64,000 bases of DNA from DOZZ01 sp963792655 (GTDB taxonomy: Bacteria > Acidobacteriota > Terriglobia > Bryobacterales > Bryobacteraceae), in the NCBI GenBank assembly GCA_963792655.1, contig CAWBWU010000010.1, forward strand, positions 1 to 64,000, read 5' to 3'. The stretch's first letter is position 1; every line of letters starts with the position of its first letter. Shown one piece after another: positions 49,191 to 56,508 of this stretch. The translations under genes were made by a program, and so were the position numbers. A model generated the notes under the pieces. It saw nothing but the letters and a program-made list of their open reading frames with translations, ran no database searches and was not told the origin of the DNA.

Positions 49191-50116
49191 GTACCCAGCC
49201 CTTTGTTTGTCATTCCTGCTCCGAACAGATCCCGCTGTATGCGTATGGCGAGTTGCCTCCCGAGCAGGAAGAGTTGTTCGAGCAGCATCTCAGCGCGTGC
49301 ACCGATTGCACTGCGGCGCTCGGCGCATACCGCCGCGTGATGAGCGCTCTCGACGAAGTCAGCATGGAGCCCGCCCCTAACCTGCTTTCAGAATGCCGCT
49401 ACGGCTTACGTGCGGCGCTTGAAGCAGAGCAGCGCGCCGGTGTTCCGTCTCGCATCGTCAGCGGCGGCTGGTGGACACAGCAGTTTCACAGCCTGATGCA
49501 TTCAAGCATCGGCTTCCGGGTGCCGGTCGGTGCAATGGCTTTGATCGCGGTTGGCTTCTTCGCCGCGAAAGTTGCGCCGGATTTAGGAGCACGCACCGCC
49601 CAGGCGAGTCTGACGAATGTCCATTCGGTGCAGGCGGACGCCTCAGGAAACATTCAGATCGGCGTCGACGACACTCAGCGCAAGACGATTTCGGGCAGCA
49701 TCACCGATCCCAAAATCCGCAAGCTGCTGATCGACGCCTCGCAGGACGCAGGCGATGCGGGAGTGCGCGTAGAGTCCGTAGACATGCTGAAAGATTATTG
49801 CGCGATGGTGGACGTGCGCAACGCGCTGATGGACCGGCTGTTGAAAGATCCAAACCCCGGCGTGCGGATGAAGGCAATCGAAGGGCTGAAGCGCTTCGGC
49901 TCCGACCCGAACGTGCGCAAGACACTGGCGACGGTGTTGGCGAAAGACGCGAACCCCGGCGTGCGCATGCAGGCCATCGACTTACTAACCGCACAGCAGG
50001 ATACGTCGTTAGTGGGGCTGCTGCAGACGCTGATGCAGAAGGAAGACAACTCGTACGTCAGATTGAAGATGCGGGGTGCGCTCGAAGATATGCGCGCTTC
50101 GGTAGGAACGTTCTAA
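49187..50116 (+). CDS. Anti-sigma factor with zinc-binding domain and HEAT-like repeats
   Basis: A 309-residue membrane protein. The N-terminal ZAS-type zinc domain has Cys8, Cys11 and HLSACTDC with His34, Cys38 and Cys41, which would bind the sigma factor. One membrane helix lies around residues 110-130 (GAMALIAVGFFAAKVAP). The extracytoplasmic C-terminal part (about 185-305) is made of HEAT-like repeats: DRLLKDPNPGVRMKAIEGLKRFG, ATVLAKDANPGVRMQAIDLLTAQ and LLQTLMQKEDNSYVRLKMRGAL. HEAT repeats in place of the usual short anti-sigma tail may serve as a protein-binding sensor. The ATG overlaps the sigma stop by 4 bases. A longer upstream frame lacks the zinc start. Confidence 0.85.
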   Translation: MSTQPFVCHSCSEQIPLYAYGELPPEQEELFEQHLSACTDCTAALGAYRRVMSALDEVSMEPAPNLLSECRYGLRAALEAEQRAGVPSRIVSGGWWTQQFHSLMHSSIGFRVPVGAMALIAVGFFAAKVAPDLGARTAQASLTNVHSVQADASGNIQIGVDDTQRKTISGSITDPKIRKLLIDASQDAGDAGVRVESVDMLKDYCAMVDVRNALMDRLLKDPNPGVRMKAIEGLKRFGSDPNVRKTLATVLAKDANPGVRMQAIDLLTAQQDTSLVGLLQTLMQKEDNSYVRLKMRGALEDMRASVGTF

Positions 50117-50122
50117 CAACCA

Positions 50123-51283
50123 ATGCGTGTAGTGACAATCGCGAGCGCCGGCTTCTTACTGATGGCCGCATGTAGCTTGCAAGCAGGGCAGGGAGGGCCA
50201 TCAGACGCGATCCATCGCGAAGGGCCTTTCTGGGTGCAGACGATCGACGCAACCGAGAATCTGGGTCTCGTGAACGAACTGCGCGTCGAGGCAACGGGCA
50301 ACATCACTTTGCGCGGCAGTGCGGCGCCGCAGTGGAAGTACCGATTGACGCGGCGTGTGCGTGCTCGCACTGAAGCCGACGCGCGAGCCAGATTGCACAA
50401 CATCGAAATTCACCTGGTCTCTCATAATGGAGTCGCCGTGCTCGATCTCTCGGGCGCACCCGAGACGGAACTGCAGGTCAACGTACCGCAGCGTTTGCGC
50501 TCGGTTGTTCTGAATACCCAGGCGGGCAACCTGGACGTTTCGGATCTGGACGGTTCGGTCCGTCTGGCAACCGGGGCAGGGAAGGTGTCGGCCCACCGCG
50601 TGAAGGGGGAGGTCGTTATTGATACGGCCGGTGGCCTCGCCTCACTTGGTGACATTGGCGGGCTGGTGCGCGTCGATTCCGCGGGTGGCGGCATCTCAGC
50701 CGATGTGCTGCACGGCGGTGCAGTGCTCCAGACTGCGGGCGGCGACATTTTTGTTCAAAGCGTGGCAGGCGCAATTCGGGCATTCACGGCGGGCGGCGGC
50801 ATTCGCATCCGGGATGCCGGAAGCGCCGTAATCGCCACCACCGTAGGCGGCCCGATCGAGATCGTCAGTGCGCGAGGCACGGTGACGGCGCGTAACTCAG
50901 GCGGACCTATTCAGGTCGGCTCGTCCAAAGGTGCGGTCTGCGAAAGCGAGAGCGGCACGATCCGGTTGAACGATATATCGGGCGCCGTGCACGTCGAGAC
51001 ATTAGCCGGTAGCGTGATCGCGCAGCTTCTGCCGGGCCGTGCGCTGCTCGATTCGTTTATCGGTACAGCACGGGGCGACATTACGGTGCTGCTGCCCGCC
51101 AATACCAAGCTCACCCTGCGCGCCGAGAGCGGCCGGCCCGGTGAACGCGCCATCACCTCCGATTTTCCCGGGATTGCCATTCACGCGGATGGCGGTTCAG
51201 CCCATGGCGAGGGCGCACTCAACGGCGGCGGGCCAGTGCTGCACCTGGCAGGCAACGGCATGATTTCGATCAAAAGGAGATAA
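50123..51283 (+). CDS. DUF4097-like exported beta-helix protein
   Basis: A 386-residue protein with an N-terminal signal (RVVTIASAGFLLMAACSLQAG; Cys17 may be a lipid anchor, though the lipobox is weak). The remainder is a regular series of short Gly-rich beta-strand turns (NTQAGNLDVSDLDG, ATGAGKVSAHRVKG, DTAGGLASLGDIGG, DSAGGGISADVLHG, TAGGDIFVQSVAG), as in DUF4097/DUF4098 adhesin-like proteins. About ten turns are visible, suggesting a right-handed beta-helix. It follows the anti-sigma gene by 6 bases and precedes the PDZ protein, so it is probably part of the sigma-controlled envelope response. Biochemical function is unknown. Confidence 0.8.
   Translation: MRVVTIASAGFLLMAACSLQAGQGGPSDAIHREGPFWVQTIDATENLGLVNELRVEATGNITLRGSAAPQWKYRLTRRVRARTEADARARLHNIEIHLVSHNGVAVLDLSGAPETELQVNVPQRLRSVVLNTQAGNLDVSDLDGSVRLATGAGKVSAHRVKGEVVIDTAGGLASLGDIGGLVRVDSAGGGISADVLHGGAVLQTAGGDIFVQSVAGAIRAFTAGGGIRIRDAGSAVIATTVGGPIEIVSARGTVTARNSGGPIQVGSSKGAVCESESGTIRLNDISGAVHVETLAGSVIAQLLPGRALLDSFIGTARGDITVLLPANTKLTLRAESGRPGERAITSDFPGIAIHADGGSAHGEGALNGGGPVLHLAGNGMISIKRR
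51275..51279 (+). promoter_or_regulatory. Ribosome binding site of the PDZ gene
   Basis: AGGAG eight bases before the ATG at 51,288. It lies inside the last codons of the preceding gene, which fits coupled translation within the operon and supports this start. Confidence 0.75.
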
Positions 51284-51287
51284 ACAA

Positions 51288-52181
51288 ATGGTTTCCAACT
51301 TACGGGCGATGGTGTTCATAACGCTCAGCTTTTCAGCAACGAGCATGTTTGCTCAACAGGCTCCCCGCGCGCGGGTGGTGGTGAATAGTCACGGCATGTC
51401 GAGCGGCTATCTAGGCGTCGGCGTCGAAGACGTCGACTCGGATCGGGCTCGTGCTCTGAACCTTCACGAAGAGCATGGGGCAGAGATCAAACATGTGGAA
51501 GATGGCAGCCCCGCCGCGAAAGCCGGTTTGAAAGAAGGCGACGTCGTGCTGGACTACAACGGGCAGCGGGTGGAAGGCGTTCACCAGTTCATCCGGATGG
51601 TCAGTGAAACGCCTGCCGGCCGCCGGTGCACTCTGAATGTCTGGCGCAACAACCAGAACGTGACGCTCACCGCCACGATTGCGGGCCGTGCGGGTCACGG
51701 CATGTCGGATGACGACGAGATGAGTTGGATCGGCGTTCCGCGTCCCGCGATGCCGGCCATGCCTGCCACACCCGCCATGCCACCGATGCCCAACATGCCG
51801 CGCCTGAGTGAGATGCCCCCCATGCCCGCGATACCGGCGCTGCCCGGTTTCGGATGGCAATCGGCAATGCTCGGCATCGAATCAGAAGAGCTGAACCCGC
51901 AACTGGCTGAGTACTTCGGGGTGAAAGAAGGAGTTCTGGTGCGGTCGGTCATTCGTAACTCGCCAGCAGAGAAGGCCGGGTTGAAAGCTGGCGACGTGAT
52001 TCTGCGGATTGACGGAACTCCGGTTTCGAGTCCGCGCGAGATCAGTTCCATCATGCGCTCCTCGCGTTCGAAGCGCAGCACCACGGTCACGCTGAATCGT
52101 CAGCGCCGTGAGATGACGCTCGAGGTGAAGCGCCCCGAGCAGTCCCGCCGCGCGAGCGATCCCTTCGAAGTGCCGATGTAG
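51288..52181 (+). CDS. Exported protein with two PDZ domains and a Met/Pro-rich linker
   Basis: A 297-residue protein with signal peptide (VFITLSFSATSMFAQQ) and two PDZ domains but no protease domain. PDZ1 (about 40-130) has SGYLGVGVEDVDSDRARALN and HVEDGSPAAKAGLKEGDVVLDYNGQRV. PDZ2 (about 195-280) has AMLGIESEELNPQLAEYFGVKEGVLVRSV and SPAEKAGLKAGDVILRIDGTPVSS. Between them is a linker of about 45 residues made of repeated M-P-x units (AMPAMPATPAMPPMPNMP). The layout looks like the PDZ half of an HtrA protease without its catalytic part. Its good ribosome site and position at the end of the ECF operon suggest a periplasmic sensor or chaperone acting with the anti-sigma factor; this is inference. 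Confidence 0.82.
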   Translation: MVSNLRAMVFITLSFSATSMFAQQAPRARVVVNSHGMSSGYLGVGVEDVDSDRARALNLHEEHGAEIKHVEDGSPAAKAGLKEGDVVLDYNGQRVEGVHQFIRMVSETPAGRRCTLNVWRNNQNVTLTATIAGRAGHGMSDDDEMSWIGVPRPAMPAMPATPAMPPMPNMPRLSEMPPMPAIPALPGFGWQSAMLGIESEELNPQLAEYFGVKEGVLVRSVIRNSPAEKAGLKAGDVILRIDGTPVSSPREISSIMRSSRSKRSTTVTLNRQRREMTLEVKRPEQSRRASDPFEVPM

Positions 52182-52193
52182 TCTGACGGTCCG

Positions 52194-52505
52194 TTACTGT
52201 TGAAACAAAGGTCGGAAGCCTCGCAATGAGGGGTTTTCGACCTTTTCTATTTGTGGCGTGACCTGCGGTGCGCCGGTCTGACCATGATAGAAAGCGAGCA
52301 GTTCGAATTCGTCAACGTCAACGGCGCGGGCGTATTGGCGGATATAGCTGGTCGCGTATATCCCACCGGGTAGTTTTCCGAAATTGCCTTCTTCGATCGC
52401 CGTGAGGCAACGCACGGAGATGTTCGTTTCTGCAGAGATCTGCTGCAAAGACAACGCTTTGTTGACCCGTTGGGCCTTGGCGAGTATCAGGATGTAATCC
52501 GACAT
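52194..52505 (-). CDS. RodZ-like helix-turn-helix protein (short)
   Basis: A 103-residue protein with the HTH_25 domain of the RodZ type: LILAKAQRVNKALSLQQISAETNISVRCLTAIEEGNFGKLPGGIYATSYIRQYARAVDVDEFELL. The block EEGNF-xxLPGGxYxxxYIRxYA is diagnostic. Typical RodZ proteins are much longer, with a membrane helix and periplasmic part; only the cytoplasmic HTH and a short tail are present here. It converges on the PDZ gene with 12 bases between the stops. Its 5' end faces the phosphatase-like gene across 85 bases. Confidence 0.85.
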   Translation of the reverse strand: MSDYILILAKAQRVNKALSLQQISAETNISVRCLTAIEEGNFGKLPGGIYATSYIRQYARAVDVDEFELLAFYHGQTGAPQVTPQIEKVENPSLRGFRPLFQQ

Positions 52506-52590
52506 TATCGAGGTCGCAAGCTAGAGTGGGTTTGTAACGTTATTTATCGCACAGTCTATCACGCGCATTTGGGTTTGCTAGACTTTTTTT

Positions 52591-54129
52591 GTGGCGCTTA
52601 CGGGGAGACGGCAATTCGTCGGGTTACTCGCCGCGGGGGCATCGGCCTGGCGCGCGAGAGCTTTGGCCGCGACTGGTACACGCTCTCCTAAGTTACTGCT
52701 CCATCTTACTTTAGAAGGCCTTCGGCCGGAACAGCTCACGTCGGCGCGCGGCTGGTTACGCCCGGGCGGCATACGGCGAATGATGGAAGAGGGCTCGTAC
52801 TTTCCGGCCTGCCAACTCGGTTGTTCGAGTTTTTCCGCTAGCGCGTTGGCGACGTTTCACACCGGCTCTTACCCAGAAAGTCACGGCATTATTGCCGAGC
52901 GATGGTTTGAGCGCGGCGTGGTCAATGCCGCTCCCGAACGGCTGCAAGCCACAACCCTCGCAGAGCAGATTCGCGCAGCGGACTCACGCAATCGCACGAT
53001 CTCGATCGCGGTCAATCGCAGCCTGGGCTTGCTTGTGTCGGGCGTGAATGCCATTAAGCAGTCAACGGTTTACACCACCGACGCGCAAGGAACATATGAA
53101 GTCTTTTCGGGCGGTGATGCCGATGCGTGGTGGCGTACTCTTCCCAAACGCGGCATGCCTGACGCAGACCATTCGTTTGATTGGCGCGCAATGTATGCTC
53201 CCGCTACTGCGCCGCCGCTGCGGCAGTTGCGCTTCGATGCCGCACATCCGGCCGAGTCGGTAGCGGAGTGGGAGGCATCGCCCGCCGGCATCTCTTACAA
53301 GTTCGACTTCCTGCGCGAGTTGATTACACGCGAGAAGCTGGGCCGCGGACCCGGGCTCGATTACATCAGCGTCATCCTGGATAGCTTTGGATCGCTCGCA
53401 CGCGCGGAAGGCGGCGACTCCGTGTTGTTGCGCGAGTTGTTGTTGAACTTCGACGTGGAACTGGAAGCGCTGCTCACTTCCCTCGGCGCCGCCGAACCGG
53501 GCGAAGTGGCGGTGGTTCTGAACGGTGCCCATGGCGCTCCGGACGCGCCTGTCGAACGTGCTCGGTTCTCGGTCAACGGCAGCACACTCGCCCAGAAAAT
53601 CGAGAACAGTCTGACCGACCGTTTCGGGCCATCGCCGCGTCGCCGTGTCGAGACTTACCTCTATCCCTTCTTGTATCTCCGGACCAAACCGGATTCGCTC
53701 GGCAGTGCCCGAGAGATGCGCATTGCCGCGGGGCGCGCGGCGCTGGCAAGCGGACTGGTGCAGGCCTACTACACGGCTGATGGCGATTGCTCGCAGACAG
53801 GCGAGTTCGCACAGCGCATGCGCAACAGCTTCCACGCAACGCGATCGGGCGACGTGATGTTCTCCTATTTTCCGGGGCATGTCGAAGAAACAGGCGACAA
53901 CCGCGGCGTCTCCTTCGGTTCGCTGTACAACTACGACACCGAAGTGCCGTTGCTGATGTGGGGCCAGGCGTTTCGCGCAGAGACGTTTGAGGAAACCGTG
54001 GATGCGGTCGACCTCGCGCCCACACTCGCGCGCATGCTGGACGCTGGTGTGCCCTCATCGAGCGTGGGCAAGACGCTGGCGCAAGTGTTCGTAACGCCGC
54101 GAGTCGTGACGGATAAAGGGCCGCGGTGA
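52591..54129 (+). CDS. Alkaline-phosphatase-fold protein with degenerate active site
   Basis: A 512-residue exported protein of the type I phosphodiesterase/nucleotide pyrophosphatase/PafA branch. The Tat-like N-terminus (TGRRQFVGLLAAGASAWRARALA) is followed by LTLEGLRPEQLTSARGW, GSYFPACQLGCSSFSASALATFHTGSYPESHGI and YNYDTEVPLLMWG. The fold is clear, but several metal ligands are changed: the first Asp is Glu (Glu42), the nucleophile Thr is Ser (Ser82), the usual D-x3-H becomes DSFGS near 264, D-H of DHG becomes AHG near 313, and the late His (HVPL) is Glu (EVPL). It may be inactive or use other chemistry. GTG start at 52,591; the stop overlaps pyrD by 4 bases. Confidence 0.82.
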   Translation: MALTGRRQFVGLLAAGASAWRARALAATGTRSPKLLLHLTLEGLRPEQLTSARGWLRPGGIRRMMEEGSYFPACQLGCSSFSASALATFHTGSYPESHGIIAERWFERGVVNAAPERLQATTLAEQIRAADSRNRTISIAVNRSLGLLVSGVNAIKQSTVYTTDAQGTYEVFSGGDADAWWRTLPKRGMPDADHSFDWRAMYAPATAPPLRQLRFDAAHPAESVAEWEASPAGISYKFDFLRELITREKLGRGPGLDYISVILDSFGSLARAEGGDSVLLRELLLNFDVELEALLTSLGAAEPGEVAVVLNGAHGAPDAPVERARFSVNGSTLAQKIENSLTDRFGPSPRRRVETYLYPFLYLRTKPDSLGSAREMRIAAGRAALASGLVQAYYTADGDCSQTGEFAQRMRNSFHATRSGDVMFSYFPGHVEETGDNRGVSFGSLYNYDTEVPLLMWGQAFRAETFEETVDAVDLAPTLARMLDAGVPSSSVGKTLAQVFVTPRVVTDKGPR

Positions 54130-55055
54130 ACGCGCCGGATCTTTCCGTCTCCCTCTGTGGCATTCCTCTTCGTAACCCGGTAATCGCGGCTTCGGGCACG
54201 TTCGGTTACGGGCTGGAGTTCGCGCATCTGGTCAACCTGGAACACCTCGGCGGCATCGTCGTGAAAGGGCTCTCGCGCGAGCCGATTGCCGGCAACGCCG
54301 CACCGCGTTTGTGGGAAGCCGAAGCAGGCATGATGAATTCTGTGGGTCTGCAAAACGTGGGCGTGCGCAGCTTTGTTCGCGACAAGCTGCCGCGCCTGTC
54401 CTTGCTGAAGACTCCCGTGTTCGCGAACGTGTTCGGCTTTTGCGCAGGCGACTACGCGGAAGTCATCCGTGTGCTTGAAGATCATCCGGGTATCGCCGGT
54501 TATGAGTTGAACGTCTCGTGCCCTAACACCGCGCATGGCGGCATTTTCTTCTCGAACGATGTTGGCGCGCTCGCGGAACTCGTCAGTGACGTGCGTAAAA
54601 TTGCGCGGCGCCCATTGATCGTCAAGCTCTCGCCAAACGTCGCGCGCATTGAACCGCTGGCCGTTGCGGCACAAGATGCGGGCGCCGATGCGCTCTCACT
54701 TGTGAATACGTTCATAGCGTTGGCCATCGATGCAACCACGCGCAAGCCGCGCATCGCGAATGGTTTTGGCGGCCTTTCGGGGCCCGCAATTAAACCCATC
54801 GCGCTGCGCCTGGTCTATCAAGCTGCGCAGGCGGTGCGCATTCCGGTGATCGGTCTGGGCGGTATCGCGACCGGAGAAGATGCAGCCGAGTTTCTGATCG
54901 CCGGAGCACACGCGGTACAGGTCGGCACCGCGAGCTTCTGGAACCCGGCCAGCATCACACGCGTGATCGATCAGTTAGGCGCGTTCTTGCGCGCACAGAA
55001 GATTGCGGCCGCGCGCGAGCTCACCGGCACGCTGCAAATGCCGGGGTCGCTATAA
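54126..55055 (+). CDS. pyrD: Dihydroorotate dehydrogenase, class 1B
   Basis: Oxidation of dihydroorotate to orotate in pyrimidine synthesis. The 309-residue flavoprotein starts with a GTG overlapping the previous stop. It shows LCGIPLRNPVIAASGTFGYG, GGIVVKGLSREP, NSVGLQNVGV, FANVFG, YELNVSCPNT with the active-site Cys of class 1 enzymes, PLIVKLSPNVA and VIGLGGIATGEDAAEFLIAGAHAVQVGTA. The catalytic Cys (not Ser) and the lack of an N-terminal membrane extension place it in class 1; class 1B would need PyrK, which is not in the window. The neighbouring genes are unrelated to pyrimidine synthesis. Confidence 0.93.
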   Translation: MNAPDLSVSLCGIPLRNPVIAASGTFGYGLEFAHLVNLEHLGGIVVKGLSREPIAGNAAPRLWEAEAGMMNSVGLQNVGVRSFVRDKLPRLSLLKTPVFANVFGFCAGDYAEVIRVLEDHPGIAGYELNVSCPNTAHGGIFFSNDVGALAELVSDVRKIARRPLIVKLSPNVARIEPLAVAAQDAGADALSLVNTFIALAIDATTRKPRIANGFGGLSGPAIKPIALRLVYQAAQAVRIPVIGLGGIATGEDAAEFLIAGAHAVQVGTASFWNPASITRVIDQLGAFLRAQKIAAARELTGTLQMPGSL

Positions 55056-55084
55056 TCAGGCTCGTGAAGCTGTGATGGTGCTCG

Positions 55085-55930
55085 ATGGACATCTATGACG
55101 AACTGACACGACTGCGGCGGCTGGGGCAGAAGTGTGCGTTGGCCACCATCGTTCAGGTGCGCGGCTCGATCCCGAGCTTCGAAAGCGCAAAGCTACTGGT
55201 GCGCGAAGACGGCTCCATGCTTGGCACCATCGGCGGCGGCTGCGTGGAAGCAGAAGTGTGGACGGCGGCACGTGAGGTCATCGAGACCGGCAAGCCGCGG
55301 CATATGAGCTTCAATCTGAATCAGGAGGCTGCATACGATAGCGGTCTGATCTGTGGCGGGCAGTTGGATATCTTTGTCGAACCGGTGCTTCCGCCGCCGC
55401 GCGCGATGATCTTCGGCGCGGGGCACATTTCGAAGAGCCTTGCGCAGGTCGCAACGTTAGCCGGTTTCCAATGCACCGTGGTAGACGATCGCGAAAGCTT
55501 CGCGAACCGCGAGCGTTTCCCGGCAGCGGACGAAGTGATCGCGGGCGAGTACGAAACAATCTTTCCGCAACTGAACGTCACCAGCACCACTTACCTGATC
55601 ATCGTGACGCGCGGGCACCGCGATGACATGCGCGTGCTCGAATGGGCGCTCTCCACACCGGCACGCTACATCGCCATGATCGGCAGCCGCCGCAAAGTAA
55701 TCAACGTTCTCAAAGAACTCGAAGGCAATCACGCGGGACTCATCACTGAAGCAGCGATGGCGCGGCTGTTTGCACCCATGGGGCTCGACATCGGAGCTAT
55801 TTCGCCTGAAGAGATTGCGGTGTCGGTGGTGGCGGAGATGATCGCGATTCGCCGCGTTCCCGAAGGCGAGTGGCGCACGTCGGCCAAAACGATAGCCGCG
55901 CAAGAACGCTTTCGGACGCTCTTCACGTGA
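55085..55930 (+). CDS. XdhC/CoxI-family molybdenum cofactor maturation protein
   Basis: A 281-residue protein that, in known cases, binds the molybdenum cofactor and helps its sulfuration and insertion into xanthine dehydrogenase-type enzymes. XdhC_CoxI domain: MDIYDELTRLRRLGQKCALATIVQVRGSIP, MLGTIGGGCVEAEVW, LICGGQLDIFVEPV. Rossmann-like XdhC C-terminal domain: AMIFGAGHISKSLAQVATLAGFQCTVVDDR, ITRGH-type VTRGHRDDMRVLEWAL and IGSRRKVINVLKEL. It overlaps the following MocA-like gene by 4 bases. The hydroxylase it would serve is not in this window. Confidence 0.92.
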   Translation: MDIYDELTRLRRLGQKCALATIVQVRGSIPSFESAKLLVREDGSMLGTIGGGCVEAEVWTAAREVIETGKPRHMSFNLNQEAAYDSGLICGGQLDIFVEPVLPPPRAMIFGAGHISKSLAQVATLAGFQCTVVDDRESFANRERFPAADEVIAGEYETIFPQLNVTSTTYLIIVTRGHRDDMRVLEWALSTPARYIAMIGSRRKVINVLKELEGNHAGLITEAAMARLFAPMGLDIGAISPEEIAVSVVAEMIAIRRVPEGEWRTSAKTIAAQERFRTLFT

Positions 55931-56508
55931 TTGTTGACGGGCTGATCCTGGCAGCAGGTGAATCGCGGCGCATGGGCCGGATGAAGGCGCTGCTCGAATA
56001 CCAAACCGAAACGTTTCTCGATCGCCTGATAGGCCTTTTTGCCAGGCACTGCCGCAGCGTGACTGTCGTGCTCGGCGCGCACGCGGATTCCGTCATCGCC
56101 GGCGTAGCGCGCAAGCGGCAGGCAGTGTTTGTGCAGAACGCAAATTACCTGCAGGGCCAACTCAGCTCACTGCAGACGGGACTCCGCTCTATGCCAAGTG
56201 AATCGCACGTGCTGATGACGCTGGTGGATCACCCGGCGGTGCGCGAGTCTACAGTTGAGGCGTTACTCGCCGAGCCTTCTGAGTTAGCGATTGCGCGGTA
56301 TCGAGAGCACAACGGTCATCCCATACTTCTTTCGCCGGCCATTGCGAAAGAACTGCTTGCACTCGATCCATCGCAAACTCCCAAGGACACTTTGCATAGT
56401 CACTACGGCCATGCGCGCTTCGTCGACGTGGATGACCCCGGCGTGATTCAGGATATCGATGACCCTGCGGCCTATGCCGAACTGCTCGGGTCCGCCGGAG
56501 CTGCGTGA
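55927..56508 (+). CDS. MocA-like molybdenum cofactor cytidylyltransferase
   Basis: A 193-residue nucleotidyltransferase that probably adds CMP (or GMP) to molybdopterin. It begins with a GTG overlapping the xdhC stop: IVDGLILAAGESRRMGRMKALLEY, the NTP-binding loop LAAGxSxRMGxxK. Further blocks are SVTVVLGAHADSV, QLSSLQTGLRSM, VLMTLVDHPAVRESTVEALL (the metal-binding VDHP) and GHPILLSPAIAKELLAL. Association with XdhC favours the MocA (CMP) branch over MobA. Its stop overlaps the AsmA-like gene by 4 bases. Confidence 0.9.
   Translation: MIVDGLILAAGESRRMGRMKALLEYQTETFLDRLIGLFARHCRSVTVVLGAHADSVIAGVARKRQAVFVQNANYLQGQLSSLQTGLRSMPSESHVLMTLVDHPAVRESTVEALLAEPSELAIARYREHNGHPILLSPAIAKELLALDPSQTPKDTLHSHYGHARFVDVDDPGVIQDIDDPAAYAELLGSAGAA

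Noticed and set aside
51720..51840. Short repeated ATGCC units as a DNA repeat array
   Set aside because: They encode the Met/Pro linker of the PDZ protein in frame, so they are explained by the protein.
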